DNA of 44,464 nucleotides from Streptomyces misionensis (GTDB lineage Bacteria; Actinomycetota; Actinomycetes; Streptomycetales; Streptomycetaceae): the NCBI RefSeq assembly GCF_007896895.1, contig NZ_VOGW01000188.1:1-44464 (forward strand). The letters are read 5' to 3'. Positions 24,348 to 33,847 of the stretch are shown piece by piece; the stretch's first letter is position 1; every line of letters starts with the position of its first letter. Under the pieces are notes generated by a model. That model worked only from the letters and a program-made list of their open reading frames with translations, was not told the origin of the DNA and did no database searches. The position numbers were made by a program, and so were the translations under genes.

Positions 24348-25556
24348 ATGAGCCGACGGCTCTTCACCTCCGAGTCCGTCACCGAAGGCCATCCCGACAA
24401 GATCGCCGACCGGATCAGCGACACCGTCCTGGACGCCCTCCTCGGCCAGGACCCGGCCGCCCGGGTGGCCGTCGAGACCCTGATCACCACCGGTCAGGTG
24501 CACATCGCCGGCGAGGTCACCACCCACGCGTACGCCCCCATCGCCCAGCTGGTGCGCGACACGATCCTCGACATCGGCTACGACTCCTCCGCCAAGGGCT
24601 TCGACGGGGCCTCCTGCGGGGTCTCCGTGTCGATCGGCGCCCAGTCGCCGGACATCGCGCAGGGCGTGGACGCCGCCTACGAAGCGCGCGCCGAGGGCAA
24701 CGACGACGAGCTGTCCCGGCAGGGCGCGGGCGACCAGGGCCTGATGTTCGGCTACGCCTGCGACGACACCCCCGAGCTGATGCCGCTGCCGATCCATCTC
24801 GCGCACCGGCTGGCCGAGCGGCTGACCGAGGTCCGCAAGAACGGCGCCTGCCCCTATCTGCGGCCGGACGGCAAGACGCAGGTCACCATCGAGTACGACG
24901 GCGACCGCCCGGCGCGCCTGGACACCGTCGTCGTCTCCTCCCAGCACGCCGGGGACATCAGCCTGGAGGGCCTGCTCGCCCCGGACGTCCGGGAGTCGGT
25001 GGTGGAGCCGACGCTCAAGGCGCTGGCCGAGCAGGGGGTGAGCCTGGAGAGCGACGGCTACCGGCTGCTGGTGAACCCCACGGGCCGCTTCGAGATCGGC
25101 GGCCCGATGGGCGACGCCGGGCTGACCGGCCGCAAGATCATCATCGACACCTACGGCGGGATGGCCCGGCACGGCGGGGGCGCCTTCTCCGGCAAGGACC
25201 CCTCCAAGGTGGACCGCAGCGCGGCGTACGCGATGCGCTGGGTGGCGAAGAACGTGGTCGCCGCCGGTCTCGCCCGCCGCTGCGAGGTACAGGTCGCCTA
25301 CGCCATCGGCAAGGCGGACCCGGTCGGCCTGTTCGTGGAGACGTTCGGCACCGAGTCCGTGCCGGTGGACCGCATCCAGGCCGCGATCACGGAGGTCTTC
25401 GACCTGCGTCCGGCGGCGATCGTACGCGACCTGGACCTGCTGCGGCCCGTCTACGCGCGGACCTCCGCCTATGGCCACTTCGGCCGCGAACTGCCGGAGT
25501 TCACCTGGGAGTCGACCGGCCGGGCCGGCGCGCTGCGCGACCACGTGGAGGGCTGA
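24348..25556 (+). CDS. metK: S-adenosylmethionine synthetase
   Basis: The 402-residue enzyme has all family signatures: TEGHPDKIADRISD near the start, GAGDQGLMFGYA (about residue 126) and the phosphate loop GGGAFSGKDPSKVDRSAAYA (about 278). It makes SAM from methionine and ATP. It starts one base after the carrier-protein stop and is followed one base later by the adenosine kinase, so it is fully embedded in the operon. Being inside a cluster with two methyltransferases, it is probably an extra copy of the housekeeping enzyme, which should lie elsewhere in the genome. Confidence 0.95.
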   Translation: MSRRLFTSESVTEGHPDKIADRISDTVLDALLGQDPAARVAVETLITTGQVHIAGEVTTHAYAPIAQLVRDTILDIGYDSSAKGFDGASCGVSVSIGAQSPDIAQGVDAAYEARAEGNDDELSRQGAGDQGLMFGYACDDTPELMPLPIHLAHRLAERLTEVRKNGACPYLRPDGKTQVTIEYDGDRPARLDTVVVSSQHAGDISLEGLLAPDVRESVVEPTLKALAEQGVSLESDGYRLLVNPTGRFEIGGPMGDAGLTGRKIIIDTYGGMARHGGGAFSGKDPSKVDRSAAYAMRWVAKNVVAAGLARRCEVQVAYAIGKADPVGLFVETFGTESVPVDRIQAAITEVFDLRPAAIVRDLDLLRPVYARTSAYGHFGRELPEFTWESTGRAGALRDHVEG

Positions 25557-25557
25557 G

Positions 25558-26553
25558 ATGCGTATCGCTGTCACGGGCTCCATCGCCACCGACCATCTGA
25601 TGTCCTTCCCGGGGAGCTTCACCGACCAGCTCCTGGCCGACCGACTGGACCGCGTCTCCCTGTCCTTCCTCGCCGACCGGCTGGAGATCCGCCGTGGCGG
25701 CGTGGCAGCGAACATCTCGTTCGGCCTCGGGCTGCTCGGCCTGCGGCCGGTGCTGGTCGGGGCGGTCGGCGACGACTTCGAGCCCTACCGCGTCTGGCTG
25801 AAGCAGCACGGGGTCGACACCGACTCCGTGCTGGTCAGCCAGGAGCACCACACCGCCCGTTTCGTCTGTACGACGGACCGCGCGCAGAACCAGATCGCCA
25901 CCTTCTACGCCGGTGCGATGACGGAGGCCCGCAGGATCGATCTGCGGGCGATCGCCGAGCGCACCGGCCGGCTCGGGCTGGTCATGGTCTCGCCCGACGA
26001 CCCCGAGGCCATGCTGCGCCACACCCGGGTCTGCCGGGACCTCGGCATCCCGTTCGCCGCCGATCCGTCCCAGCAGCTGGCGCGACTCAGCGGCAAGGAG
26101 GTCCGCGAACTCATCGAGGGGGCCCGCTGGTTGTTCACCAACGAGTACGAGACCGCGCTGCTCCAGGAGCGCACCGGGCTCGGCGTGCCGGACGTGCTGC
26201 AGCGGGTCGGCCGCTGGGTCACCACGGAGGGCGCCGCGGGCGTCCGCATCCGCCGCGACGGCCGGCCCGACCTCACCGTGCCCGCGGTCGAGGTCCCGGG
26301 TGTGGTGGATCCGACCGGCGTCGGCGACGCGTTCCGCGCGGGCTTCCTCGCCGGCACGGCGTGGGGCGTCCCGGAGCGCTGCGCGGCGCAGCTGGGCTGT
26401 GTCGTGGCCGCCACCGCGCTGGACTACGTGGGCACCCAGGAGTACCGGCTGTACCGGGACATCGTGCTCGGGCGGCTGCGCACGACCTACGGCGTGGGCT
26501 GCGCGGCCCATCTGGCCACCCATCTGGCGGCGCATCTGCGGGGGCTGACATGA
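25558..26553 (+). CDS. PfkB-family adenosine kinase
   Basis: The 331-residue protein is a PfkB sugar/nucleoside kinase with an early GG motif (IRRGGVAANISFGLGLLG) and the C-terminal catalytic motif VDPTGVGDAFRAGF with the base Asp. It resembles actinobacterial adenosine kinases. In this setting it would phosphorylate the adenosine released by S-adenosylhomocysteine hydrolase, pulling that reversible reaction forward. It overlaps metH by ATGA. Ribokinase is the main alternative, but position in the methylation cycle favours adenosine. Confidence 0.85.
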   Translation: MRIAVTGSIATDHLMSFPGSFTDQLLADRLDRVSLSFLADRLEIRRGGVAANISFGLGLLGLRPVLVGAVGDDFEPYRVWLKQHGVDTDSVLVSQEHHTARFVCTTDRAQNQIATFYAGAMTEARRIDLRAIAERTGRLGLVMVSPDDPEAMLRHTRVCRDLGIPFAADPSQQLARLSGKEVRELIEGARWLFTNEYETALLQERTGLGVPDVLQRVGRWVTTEGAAGVRIRRDGRPDLTVPAVEVPGVVDPTGVGDAFRAGFLAGTAWGVPERCAAQLGCVVAATALDYVGTQEYRLYRDIVLGRLRTTYGVGCAAHLATHLAAHLRGLT

Positions 26554-29500
26554 CGGCCGCCCGGATCGACGCCCTGCGGACGGCGCTCGCCACCCGGGTG
26601 GTGGTCGCCGACGGAGCCATGGGCACCATGCTCCAGGCCCAGGAACCCACCCTGGACGACTTCCAGCAGCTCGAAGGCTGCAACGAGATCCTCAACCTGA
26701 CCCGCCCGGACATCGTCCGCTCGGTCCACGAGGCCTACTTCGCGGTGGGCGTGGACTGTGTGGAGACCAACACCTTCGGGGCCAACCACGCGGCGATGGC
26801 GGAGTACGGCATCGCCGGCCGGGTGCACGAGCTGTCCGAGGCCGGTGCCCGGATCGCCCGGGAGGTGGCGGACGAGTTCACCGCCCGGGAGGGGCGGCAG
26901 CGCTGGGTGCTGGGGTCGATGGGCCCGGGCACCAAGCTGCCCACCCTGGGCCACATCGGCTACGGCACGATCCGCGACGGCTTCCAGGCGAACGCGGAGG
27001 GCCTGCTGGCGGGCGGCGCGGACGCGCTGCTCGTGGAGACCACCCAGGACCTGCTCCAGACCAAGGCCGCCGTGCTCGGCGCCCGCCGTGCCCTGGACGC
27101 CCTCGGCCTGGACGTGCCGTTGCTGGTGTCGATGGCCTTCGAGACCACGGGCACCATGCTGCTGGGCTCGGAGATCGGCGCGGCGCTGACGGCCCTGGAG
27201 CCGCTGGGCATCGATCTCATCGGCCTCAACTGCTCGACCGGGCCTGCCGAGATGGGCGAACACCTGCGCCATCTCGCGCGCCACGCGCGCATCCCGCTGC
27301 TGTGCATGCCCAACGCCGGCCTGCCGGTGCTGACCAAGGACGGCGCGTACTTCCCGCTCGGTCCGGCTGAACTGGCGGATGCGCAGGAGACGTTCGTGCG
27401 GGAGTACGGGTTGTCGCTGGTGGGCGGGTGCTGCGGGACGACTCCGGAGCATCTGCGGCAGGTGGTGGAGCGGGTGCGGGATCTGACGCCGCCGGTGCGC
27501 AGTCCGCAGCCGGAGCCTGGTGCGGCGTCTTTGTATCAGTCGGTGCCGTTCCGGCAGGACACGGCGTATCTGGCGATCGGTGAGCGGACGAACGCGAACG
27601 GGTCGAAGAAGTTCCGTGAGGCGATGCTGGCGGGCCGCTGGGACGACTGTGTGGAGATCGCCCGCGAGCAGATCCGCGAGGGCGCGCACATGCTCGATCT
27701 GTGTGTGGACTACGTCGGCCGTGACGGTGTGGCGGACATGGAGGAGCTGGCCGGGCGGCTGGCGACGGCGTCGACGCTGCCGATCGTGCTGGACTCCACC
27801 GAGGTGGAGGTGATCCGGGCCGGTCTGGAGAAGCTGGGCGGGCGTGCGGTGATCAACTCGGTGAACTACGAGGACGGGGACGGCCCGGATTCGCGGTTCG
27901 CGCGGGTGACGGCGCTGGCGCGGGAGCACGGTGCGGCGCTGATCGCGCTGACCATCGACGAGGAGGGCCAGGCCCGCACCCCGCGGAAGAAGGTGGAGAT
28001 CGCCGAGCGGCTGATCGCGGATCTGACGGGGAACTGGGGCATCCGTGAGGAGGACATCCTCATCGATGCCCTGACGTTCACGATCTGCACGGGTCAGGAG
28101 GAGTCCCGCAAGGACGGTGTGGCGACGATCGAGGCGATCCGGGAGCTGAAGCGGCGTCACCCGGCGGTGCAGACCACGCTCGGGTTGTCGAACATCTCCT
28201 TCGGTCTGAACCCGGCCGCGCGGATCCTGCTCAACAGCGTGTTCCTGGACGAGTGTGTGAAGGCGGGTCTGGACTCGGCGATCGTGCACGCCTCGAAGAT
28301 CCTGCCCATCGCGCGTTTCAGCGAGGAGGAGGTCACCACCGCGCTGGACCTGATCTACGACCGCCGCGTCGAGGGCTATGACCCGCTGCAGAAGCTGATG
28401 CGGCTGTTCGAGGGGGCGACGGCGAGGTCGCTGAAGGCGGGCAAGGCCGAGGAACTGGCCGCGCTGCCCCTTGAGGAGCGGCTGAAGCGGCGGATCATCG
28501 ACGGGGAACGCAACGGCCTGGAGGCGGACCTGGACGCGGCGCTGCTGGAGCGGCCGGCGCTGGACATCGTCAACGAGACGCTGCTGGACGGCATGAAGGT
28601 CGTCGGTGAGCTGTTCGGGTCCGGGCAGATGCAGCTGCCGTTCGTGCTGCAGTCCGCCGAGGTGATGAAGGCCGCGGTCGCCCATCTGGAACCGCACATG
28701 GAGAAGTCGGACGCCGAGGGCAAGGGCACCATCGTGCTGGCCACCGTGCGCGGGGACGTGCACGACATCGGCAAGAACCTGGTCGACATCATCCTGTCGA
28801 ACAACGGCTACCACGTGGTCAACCTCGGTATCAAGCAGCCCGTCTCCGCGATCCTGGAAGCCGCCGAGGAACACCGCGCCGACGTGATCGGCATGTCCGG
28901 ACTCCTCGTCAAATCCACCGTGATCATGAAGGAGAACCTGGAGGAGCTGAACCAGCGCGCCCTGGCGTCGAAGTACCCGGTGATCCTCGGCGGGGCCGCC
29001 CTCACCCGCGCCTACGTCGAACAGGACCTCCACGAGCTCTACGAGGGCGAGGTCCGCTACGCCCGCGACGCCTTCGAGGGCCTGCGCCTGATGGACGCCC
29101 TCATCGGCGTCAAACGCGGCGTGCCCGGCGCGAAGCTGCCCGAGCTGCGCCCGCGCAGGGTCCGGGCCACGGCCGCCGCGGAGGTGACCGAGCGGCCCGA
29201 GGAAGGACACGTCCGCTCCGACGTCGCCACCGACAACCCCGTGCCCACCCCGCCGTTCTGGGGCACCCGCGTCAGCAAGGGCATCCAGCTCAAGGAGTAC
29301 GCCTCCTGGCTCGACGAAGGCGCCCTCTTCAAGGGCCAATGGGGCCTGACCAAGGAGCTGTTCGAGACCGAGGGAAGGCCCCGGCTGCGCGGCTGGCTCG
29401 ATCTGCTGCGCACCCGCAACCTGCTGGAAGCGGCCGTGGTCCACGGCTACTTCCCCTGCGTGTCCAAGGACGACGACCTGATCGTCCTCGACGAGCACGG

Positions 29501-30014
29501 CGCGGAACTCACCCGGTTCACCTTCCCCCGGCAGGACCGCGGCCGACGCCTCTGTCTGGCCGACTTCTTCCGCCCGGAGGAGTCGGGGGAGACCGACGTG
29601 GTCGGCTTCCAGGTCGTCACCGTCGGCTCCCGCGTCGGCGAGGAGACCGCCAAGCTCTTCGAGGCGAACGCCTACCGCGACTACCTCGAACTGCACGGCC
29701 TGTCCGTCCAGTTGGCCGAAGCCCTCGCCGAGTACTGGCACGCCCGCGTCCGCGCCGAACTCGGCATCGCCGGCGCCGATCCGGACTCGCTGGACGGCAT
29801 GTTCCGCACCGACTACCAGGGCTGCCGCTACTCCCTCGGCTATCCGGCCTGCCCCGATCTCGCGGACCGCGCCAAGATCGCGGCCCTGCTGGAGCCCGAG
29901 CGGATCGGGGTCCGGCTGTCCGAGGAGTTCCAGCTGCACCCCGAGCAGTCCACGGACGCGATCGTCGTCCACCACCCGCAGGCGGGGTACTTCAGTGCCG
30001 GGCGGCGCTCATGA
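26550..30014 (+). CDS. metH: Cobalamin-dependent methionine synthase
   Basis: At 1154 residues it has all four MetH modules. The homocysteine domain has zinc cysteines in GLNCSTGP (about 225) and GGCCGTTPEHL (about 291). The folate domain has GERTNANGSKKF (about 343). The cobalamin domain has DVHDIGKNL (about 736, axial His). The SAM-reactivation domain has DYQGCRYSLGYPACPD (about 1087-1102). It regenerates methionine from homocysteine using methyl-tetrahydrofolate from the adjoining metF. Codon style changes inside the gene: from about 27360 to 28640 codons favour G-ending and GGT/TCG/GCG forms, while both ends favour C-ending ones, which suggests a recombined segment. Confidence 0.95.
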   Translation: MTAARIDALRTALATRVVVADGAMGTMLQAQEPTLDDFQQLEGCNEILNLTRPDIVRSVHEAYFAVGVDCVETNTFGANHAAMAEYGIAGRVHELSEAGARIAREVADEFTAREGRQRWVLGSMGPGTKLPTLGHIGYGTIRDGFQANAEGLLAGGADALLVETTQDLLQTKAAVLGARRALDALGLDVPLLVSMAFETTGTMLLGSEIGAALTALEPLGIDLIGLNCSTGPAEMGEHLRHLARHARIPLLCMPNAGLPVLTKDGAYFPLGPAELADAQETFVREYGLSLVGGCCGTTPEHLRQVVERVRDLTPPVRSPQPEPGAASLYQSVPFRQDTAYLAIGERTNANGSKKFREAMLAGRWDDCVEIAREQIREGAHMLDLCVDYVGRDGVADMEELAGRLATASTLPIVLDSTEVEVIRAGLEKLGGRAVINSVNYEDGDGPDSRFARVTALAREHGAALIALTIDEEGQARTPRKKVEIAERLIADLTGNWGIREEDILIDALTFTICTGQEESRKDGVATIEAIRELKRRHPAVQTTLGLSNISFGLNPAARILLNSVFLDECVKAGLDSAIVHASKILPIARFSEEEVTTALDLIYDRRVEGYDPLQKLMRLFEGATARSLKAGKAEELAALPLEERLKRRIIDGERNGLEADLDAALLERPALDIVNETLLDGMKVVGELFGSGQMQLPFVLQSAEVMKAAVAHLEPHMEKSDAEGKGTIVLATVRGDVHDIGKNLVDIILSNNGYHVVNLGIKQPVSAILEAAEEHRADVIGMSGLLVKSTVIMKENLEELNQRALASKYPVILGGAALTRAYVEQDLHELYEGEVRYARDAFEGLRLMDALIGVKRGVPGAKLPELRPRRVRATAAAEVTERPEEGHVRSDVATDNPVPTPPFWGTRVSKGIQLKEYASWLDEGALFKGQWGLTKELFETEGRPRLRGWLDLLRTRNLLEAAVVHGYFPCVSKDDDLIVLDEHGAELTRFTFPRQDRGRRLCLADFFRPEESGETDVVGFQVVTVGSRVGEETAKLFEANAYRDYLELHGLSVQLAEALAEYWHARVRAELGIAGADPDSLDGMFRTDYQGCRYSLGYPACPDLADRAKIAALLEPERIGVRLSEEFQLHPEQSTDAIVVHHPQAGYFSAGRRS

Positions 30015-30868
30015 CCACCTTCTCGTTCGAGTTCTTCCCGCCCTCGACCGCCGCCGGCGAGCGGGCCCTGTGGAACGCGGTGCGCAAAGTGGAGGCGCTG
30101 CGGCCGGACTTCGTGTCGGTCACCTACGGGGCGGGAGGGTCCTCCCGCGACCGTACGGTGGCGCTCACCCGGCGCATCGCCGCCGAGACCACCCTGCGTC
30201 CGGCCGCCCATCTGACGGCCGTCGGGCACTCGGTGGCCGAGCTGCGCCACATCATCGGCAGCTACGCGGACGCGGGCATCCGCGACGTCCTCGCGCTGCG
30301 CGGCGACCCGCCCGGCGACCCGCAAGGGCCCTGGGTGCCGCATCCCGACGGGTTCACCCACGCCTACCAGCTGGTCGAACTGCTCCGTTCGCTGGGCGAC
30401 TTCACCATCGGCGTGGCGGCCTTCCCGGAGGGGCATCCGCGCTCGCCCGACGCCCGGACCGATCTGCGCCACTTCGTGGCCAAGTGCAAGGCCGGCGCGG
30501 ACTACGCCATCACGCAGATGTTCTTCCGCGCGGAGGACTACCTCCGGCTGCGGGACCGGGTCGCCGCGGCCGGCTGCGAGACCCCGATCATCCCGGAGAT
30601 CATGCCGGCCACCGACGTCCGTCAGATCCGCCGGTTCGCCGAGCTGAGCGCGGCGACCTTCCCGGAGGACCTGGCGCACCGGCTGGAGGCGGCCCGGCAC
30701 GATCCCGCCGTCGCGCACCGCATCGGCGTCGACCACGCCGTCGCCATGGCCGACCGGCTCCTCGCCGAGGGCGCCCCCGGCCTGCACTACATCACCCTGA
30801 ACCGCTCGACGGCGGCCCTGGACATCCATCGCACCATCCACGCCTCAAGGAGCCTCAGTGTCCGCTGA
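30011..30868 (+). CDS. metF: 5,10-methylenetetrahydrofolate reductase
   Basis: The 285-residue flavoenzyme starts FSFEFFPPSTAAGERALW and shows VTYGAGGSSRDRT, the RGDPPGD substrate loop (about residue 98), FPEGHPRSPD and AKCKAGADYAITQMFF, all diagnostic of MetF. It makes the 5-methyl-THF needed by MetH. ATGA overlap with metH and an 11-base overlap with the following ahcY gene show tight coupling. It is a probable cluster-dedicated copy. Confidence 0.94.
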   Translation: MTTFSFEFFPPSTAAGERALWNAVRKVEALRPDFVSVTYGAGGSSRDRTVALTRRIAAETTLRPAAHLTAVGHSVAELRHIIGSYADAGIRDVLALRGDPPGDPQGPWVPHPDGFTHAYQLVELLRSLGDFTIGVAAFPEGHPRSPDARTDLRHFVAKCKAGADYAITQMFFRAEDYLRLRDRVAAAGCETPIIPEIMPATDVRQIRRFAELSAATFPEDLAHRLEAARHDPAVAHRIGVDHAVAMADRLLAEGAPGLHYITLNRSTAALDIHRTIHASRSLSVR

Positions 30869-32288
30869 CACCCCCGCCTTCAAGGTCGCCGATCTCTCGC
30901 TGGCCGAGTTCGGCCGCAAGGAGATCACCCTCGCCGAGCACGAGATGCCCGGCCTGATGGCGATCCGCAAGGAGTACGCCGAGGCCCAGCCCCTCGCCGG
31001 CGCCCGTATCACCGGTTCGCTGCACATGACGGTGCAGACGGCGGTGCTGATCGAGACCCTGGTCGCCCTGGGCGCCAGGGTCCGCTGGGCCTCCTGCAAC
31101 ATCTTCTCCACCCAGGACCACGCGGCCGCCGCCATCGCCGTCGGCCCCGACGGCACGCCGGACAACCCGCGGGGCGTCCCGGTGTTCGCCTGGAAGGGCG
31201 AGACCCTGGAGGAGTACTGGTGGTGCACCGAGCAGGCGCTGACCTGGCCGGACAGCCCGACCGGCGGCCCGAACATGATCCTGGACGACGGCGGTGACGC
31301 CACCCTCCTCGTCCATCAGGGCGTGGCCCACCAGAAGACCGGCGACCTCCCACCCGCCGACAACGAGGAACTCGCCGTCGTCCGTGCCCTGTTGGAACGC
31401 AGCACCCTCGACTGGACCGCCGTGGCCTCCGAGATCCGTGGTGTGACGGAGGAGACCACGACGGGTGTGCACCGTTTGTACGAGATGCAGCGTGACGGTG
31501 TGCTGCTGTTCCCCGCGATCAATGTGAACGACGCGGTGACGAAGTCGAAGTTCGACAACAAGTACGGCTGCCGGCATTCGCTGGTGGACGGCATCAACCG
31601 GGCGACCGATGTGCTGATCGGTGGCAAGACCGCGGTGGTGTGCGGGTACGGCGATGTCGGCAAGGGCTGTGCGGAGTCGCTGCGGGGCCAGGGTGCGCGG
31701 GTGATCGTGACGGAGATCGACCCGATCTGCGCGTTGCAGGCGGCGATGGACGGTTACCAGGTCACGACGCTGGACGAGGTCGTGGACAAGGCCGACATCT
31801 TCGTGACGACGACGGGCAACAAGGACATCATCATGGCCTCGGACATGGCCCGGATGAAGCACCAGGCGATCGTCGGGAACATCGGTCACTTCGACAACGA
31901 GATCGACATGGCCGGTCTGGCGAGGATCCCGGGCATCGTCAAGGACGAGGTGAAGCCGCAGGTCCACACGTGGACGTTCCCGGACGGCAAGGTGATCATC
32001 GTGCTGTCCGAGGGCCGGCTGCTGAACCTGGGCAATGCCACGGGTCATCCGTCGTTCGTGATGTCGAACTCGTTCGCGGACCAGACGCTGGCCCAGATCG
32101 AGCTGTTCACCAAGCCCGACGCGTACCCGACCGGTGTGTACGTGCTGCCCAAGCACCTGGACGAGAAGGTCGCCCGGCTCCACCTGGACGCGCTCGGCGT
32201 CAAGCTGACCACGCTGCGTCCGGAGCAGGCCGCCTACATCGGTGTCGAGGTCGAGGGCCCGTACAAGCCGGACCACTACCGCTACTGA
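30858..32288 (+). CDS. ahcY: S-adenosylhomocysteine hydrolase
   Basis: The 476-residue enzyme has the substrate region ITGSLHMTVQTAVLIETLVA, the ASCNIFSTQDHAAAAIA stretch, the NAD-binding GYGDVGKGCAESLRGQGARV (about residue 260) and the C-terminal KPDHYRY. It splits S-adenosylhomocysteine into adenosine and homocysteine, relieving product inhibition of the methyltransferases. GTG 30858 lies inside the end of metF, with AAGGAG upstream. From about 31436 to 32160 codon style switches to G/T-ending forms unlike the 5' part of the gene, which suggests a segment exchanged with the housekeeping copy. Confidence 0.95.
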   Translation: MSADTPAFKVADLSLAEFGRKEITLAEHEMPGLMAIRKEYAEAQPLAGARITGSLHMTVQTAVLIETLVALGARVRWASCNIFSTQDHAAAAIAVGPDGTPDNPRGVPVFAWKGETLEEYWWCTEQALTWPDSPTGGPNMILDDGGDATLLVHQGVAHQKTGDLPPADNEELAVVRALLERSTLDWTAVASEIRGVTEETTTGVHRLYEMQRDGVLLFPAINVNDAVTKSKFDNKYGCRHSLVDGINRATDVLIGGKTAVVCGYGDVGKGCAESLRGQGARVIVTEIDPICALQAAMDGYQVTTLDEVVDKADIFVTTTGNKDIIMASDMARMKHQAIVGNIGHFDNEIDMAGLARIPGIVKDEVKPQVHTWTFPDGKVIIVLSEGRLLNLGNATGHPSFVMSNSFADQTLAQIELFTKPDAYPTGVYVLPKHLDEKVARLHLDALGVKLTTLRPEQAAYIGVEVEGPYKPDHYRY

Positions 32289-32307
32289 GAGCGCGGAGCA
32301 GACGCAG

Positions 32308-32988
32308 ATGTCCGAGCACAACCCGTACGCGGCGGCGGGCCGGGACCCCGGCCTTCCCGGCCGCCTGCTCCGCACGGAGCGAGACGCGCTGATGCCGTTG
32401 CTGCGCGCCGCCCCCCGGGAGCTGTTCGAACTGCGCACCGCCTGTCCCGGATGGACGGTGCGCCAGGTCCTCGCCCACTGCGGGGCGGCGCTGATCCGCA
32501 TCGTCGAGGGCCGGCTGGAGGAGGGCGCGTTCCTGCCGGAGGCGAACGCCGCGGATGTGGCGGAGCGCGCGGACTGGCCGCTGGAACGCGTGCTGGACGA
32601 GCTGGAACGGGGGCTCACGGAGGCCGGGGAGGTCATCGCCCGGCGCTGCGACGACCGGCTGGACGCCGTGGCGCTGGGCGAGTGGGTGCACGCCGGTGAT
32701 GTGCGCGAGGCGTTCGGCGAACGGGGGGCGTACGCCGGGGAGAGCGTGGAGCACGCTCTCCCCCTGCTGACGGCGACCAGCCGGCAGCGCGGAACGCCGG
32801 GCCTGCACGCCCATCTGCCGGATCTGGAGGCGCCCTTGTCCCTGGGGAACCCCTGCGCGGAACGTCCCCTGGCACAGTTCCGCGGGGACCTGCCGACGCT
32901 GATCCGGATCTACACCGGACGTCCGCTCGTCGGCACGCGCTACCACCTGTCGGGTGCCACGGAGAAGGAGCTGTGCATCTACCGGTGA
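32308..32988 (+). CDS. Mycothiol-dependent maleylpyruvate-isomerase-type (DinB-fold) enzyme
   Basis: The 226-residue protein has the four-helix DinB/MDMPI layout: CPGWTVRQVLAHCGAAL (about residue 48) and ALGEWVHAGDVREAFG (about 130), with the His/Asp metal-site pattern, and a C-terminal domain ending GATEKELCIYR. Family members use mycothiol as cofactor for isomerisation or thiol transfer. It starts 19 bases after ahcY on the same strand and is probably the last gene of the operon; the next gene is convergent. Substrate is unknown. Its presence suggests a thiol-dependent step or protection from a reactive intermediate. Confidence 0.72.
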   Translation: MSEHNPYAAAGRDPGLPGRLLRTERDALMPLLRAAPRELFELRTACPGWTVRQVLAHCGAALIRIVEGRLEEGAFLPEANAADVAERADWPLERVLDELERGLTEAGEVIARRCDDRLDAVALGEWVHAGDVREAFGERGAYAGESVEHALPLLTATSRQRGTPGLHAHLPDLEAPLSLGNPCAERPLAQFRGDLPTLIRIYTGRPLVGTRYHLSGATEKELCIYR

Positions 32989-32998
32989 GACGGGCGGC

Positions 32999-33739
32999 TC
33001 ACTCGGTGCTGACGATCTGGAAGGCCTCGGCGAGCCGCCCCGGGGGCAGGCCGCCCGCCCGGGCGTGCTCGGCGAGCCAGTCGCGCAGCAGTCCGGCGAG
33101 GTCCTCGAAGTGGGCCGTCTGCGAGGTGTGGATGCGCAGCGCCTCCACCTTGCGGTCGAAGACCGTGGTGACGTCGACGTACTGGTTGGGCGTCGGCCCG
33201 GTCATCAGCCACAGCTCGGGGACGATCCAGGGTTCGAGCCCCTCGCTCTTGAGGAGTTCGGGGTGCGCGAAGGGGTTGCGCGCCTCCGGGTAGATCGCCC
33301 GCAGGGCCGCGTCGCCGACCGCCCGGTGGTCCGGGTGCAGGTCCGCGACGCGTTTCCAGTTGATCTCGGGGCTGGGGATGATCGCGCGCCGCGGCCGGAC
33401 CTGCCGGATGACCCGGCACAGGTCGCGGCGCAGCTCGGCGGTCGGCTCCACGAAGCTGTCGGGGTAGCCGAGGAAGCGCACGTCGTGCACCCCGCTGAGC
33501 TTGGCCGAGTGGACCTGTTCGGCGCGGCGCAGATCGGCCATCGCCTGGCGGGGCAGCCGTTCGTCGTAACCGCCGGCGTCGCCGTCGGTGACGATGCAGT
33601 AGGTCACGCGGGTGCCGTCGGCGATCCAGCGCATCACCGTGCCGCTGACGCAGAATTCGATGTCGTCCGGGTGCGCGGCCACGACGAGAAGACTCTCCGG
33701 CGCGCCGCGGTCGGGGGGGTCGGCCCTGAACTCTTCCAT
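32999..33739 (-). CDS. PIG-L family N-deacetylase (MshB-like)
   Basis: The 246-residue protein has the zinc-site motifs of LmbE/PIG-L deacetylases: AAHPDDIE (His 23, Asp 25/26) and LHPDHRAV (His 135, His 138), with SPEINWKRVAD between. These enzymes remove acetyl from GlcNAc-type sugars (as MshB in mycothiol synthesis) or hydrolyse mycothiol S-conjugates. It is the only minus-strand gene inside the cluster, convergent to the DinB-type gene (10-base gap) and divergent from the asparagine-synthetase-like gene. A glycosyltransferase resembling MshA lies at 39270, which supports a GlcNAc-type substrate. Confidence 0.85.
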   Translation of the reverse strand: MEEFRADPPDRGAPESLLVVAAHPDDIEFCVSGTVMRWIADGTRVTYCIVTDGDAGGYDERLPRQAMADLRRAEQVHSAKLSGVHDVRFLGYPDSFVEPTAELRRDLCRVIRQVRPRRAIIPSPEINWKRVADLHPDHRAVGDAALRAIYPEARNPFAHPELLKSEGLEPWIVPELWLMTGPTPNQYVDVTTVFDRKVEALRIHTSQTAHFEDLAGLLRDWLAEHARAGGLPPGRLAEAFQIVSTE

Positions 33740-33847
33740 GTGTCAACCCTGTTGGCCGGGCGTTGGCCGGACAAGGCGGTTCCGGTGGCGCGTCGACGCC
33801 ATGACACTTACGCGCCAGACAATTAATTGGTAGCTTCAAAACATTGT

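Noticed and set aside
26487..29975. 1162-residue open frame on the minus strand across metH
   Set aside because: It is antisense to the whole of a fully recognisable MetH, has a biased Arg/Gln/Val/Leu composition and no known motif. Such shadows are usual in high-GC codon bias.
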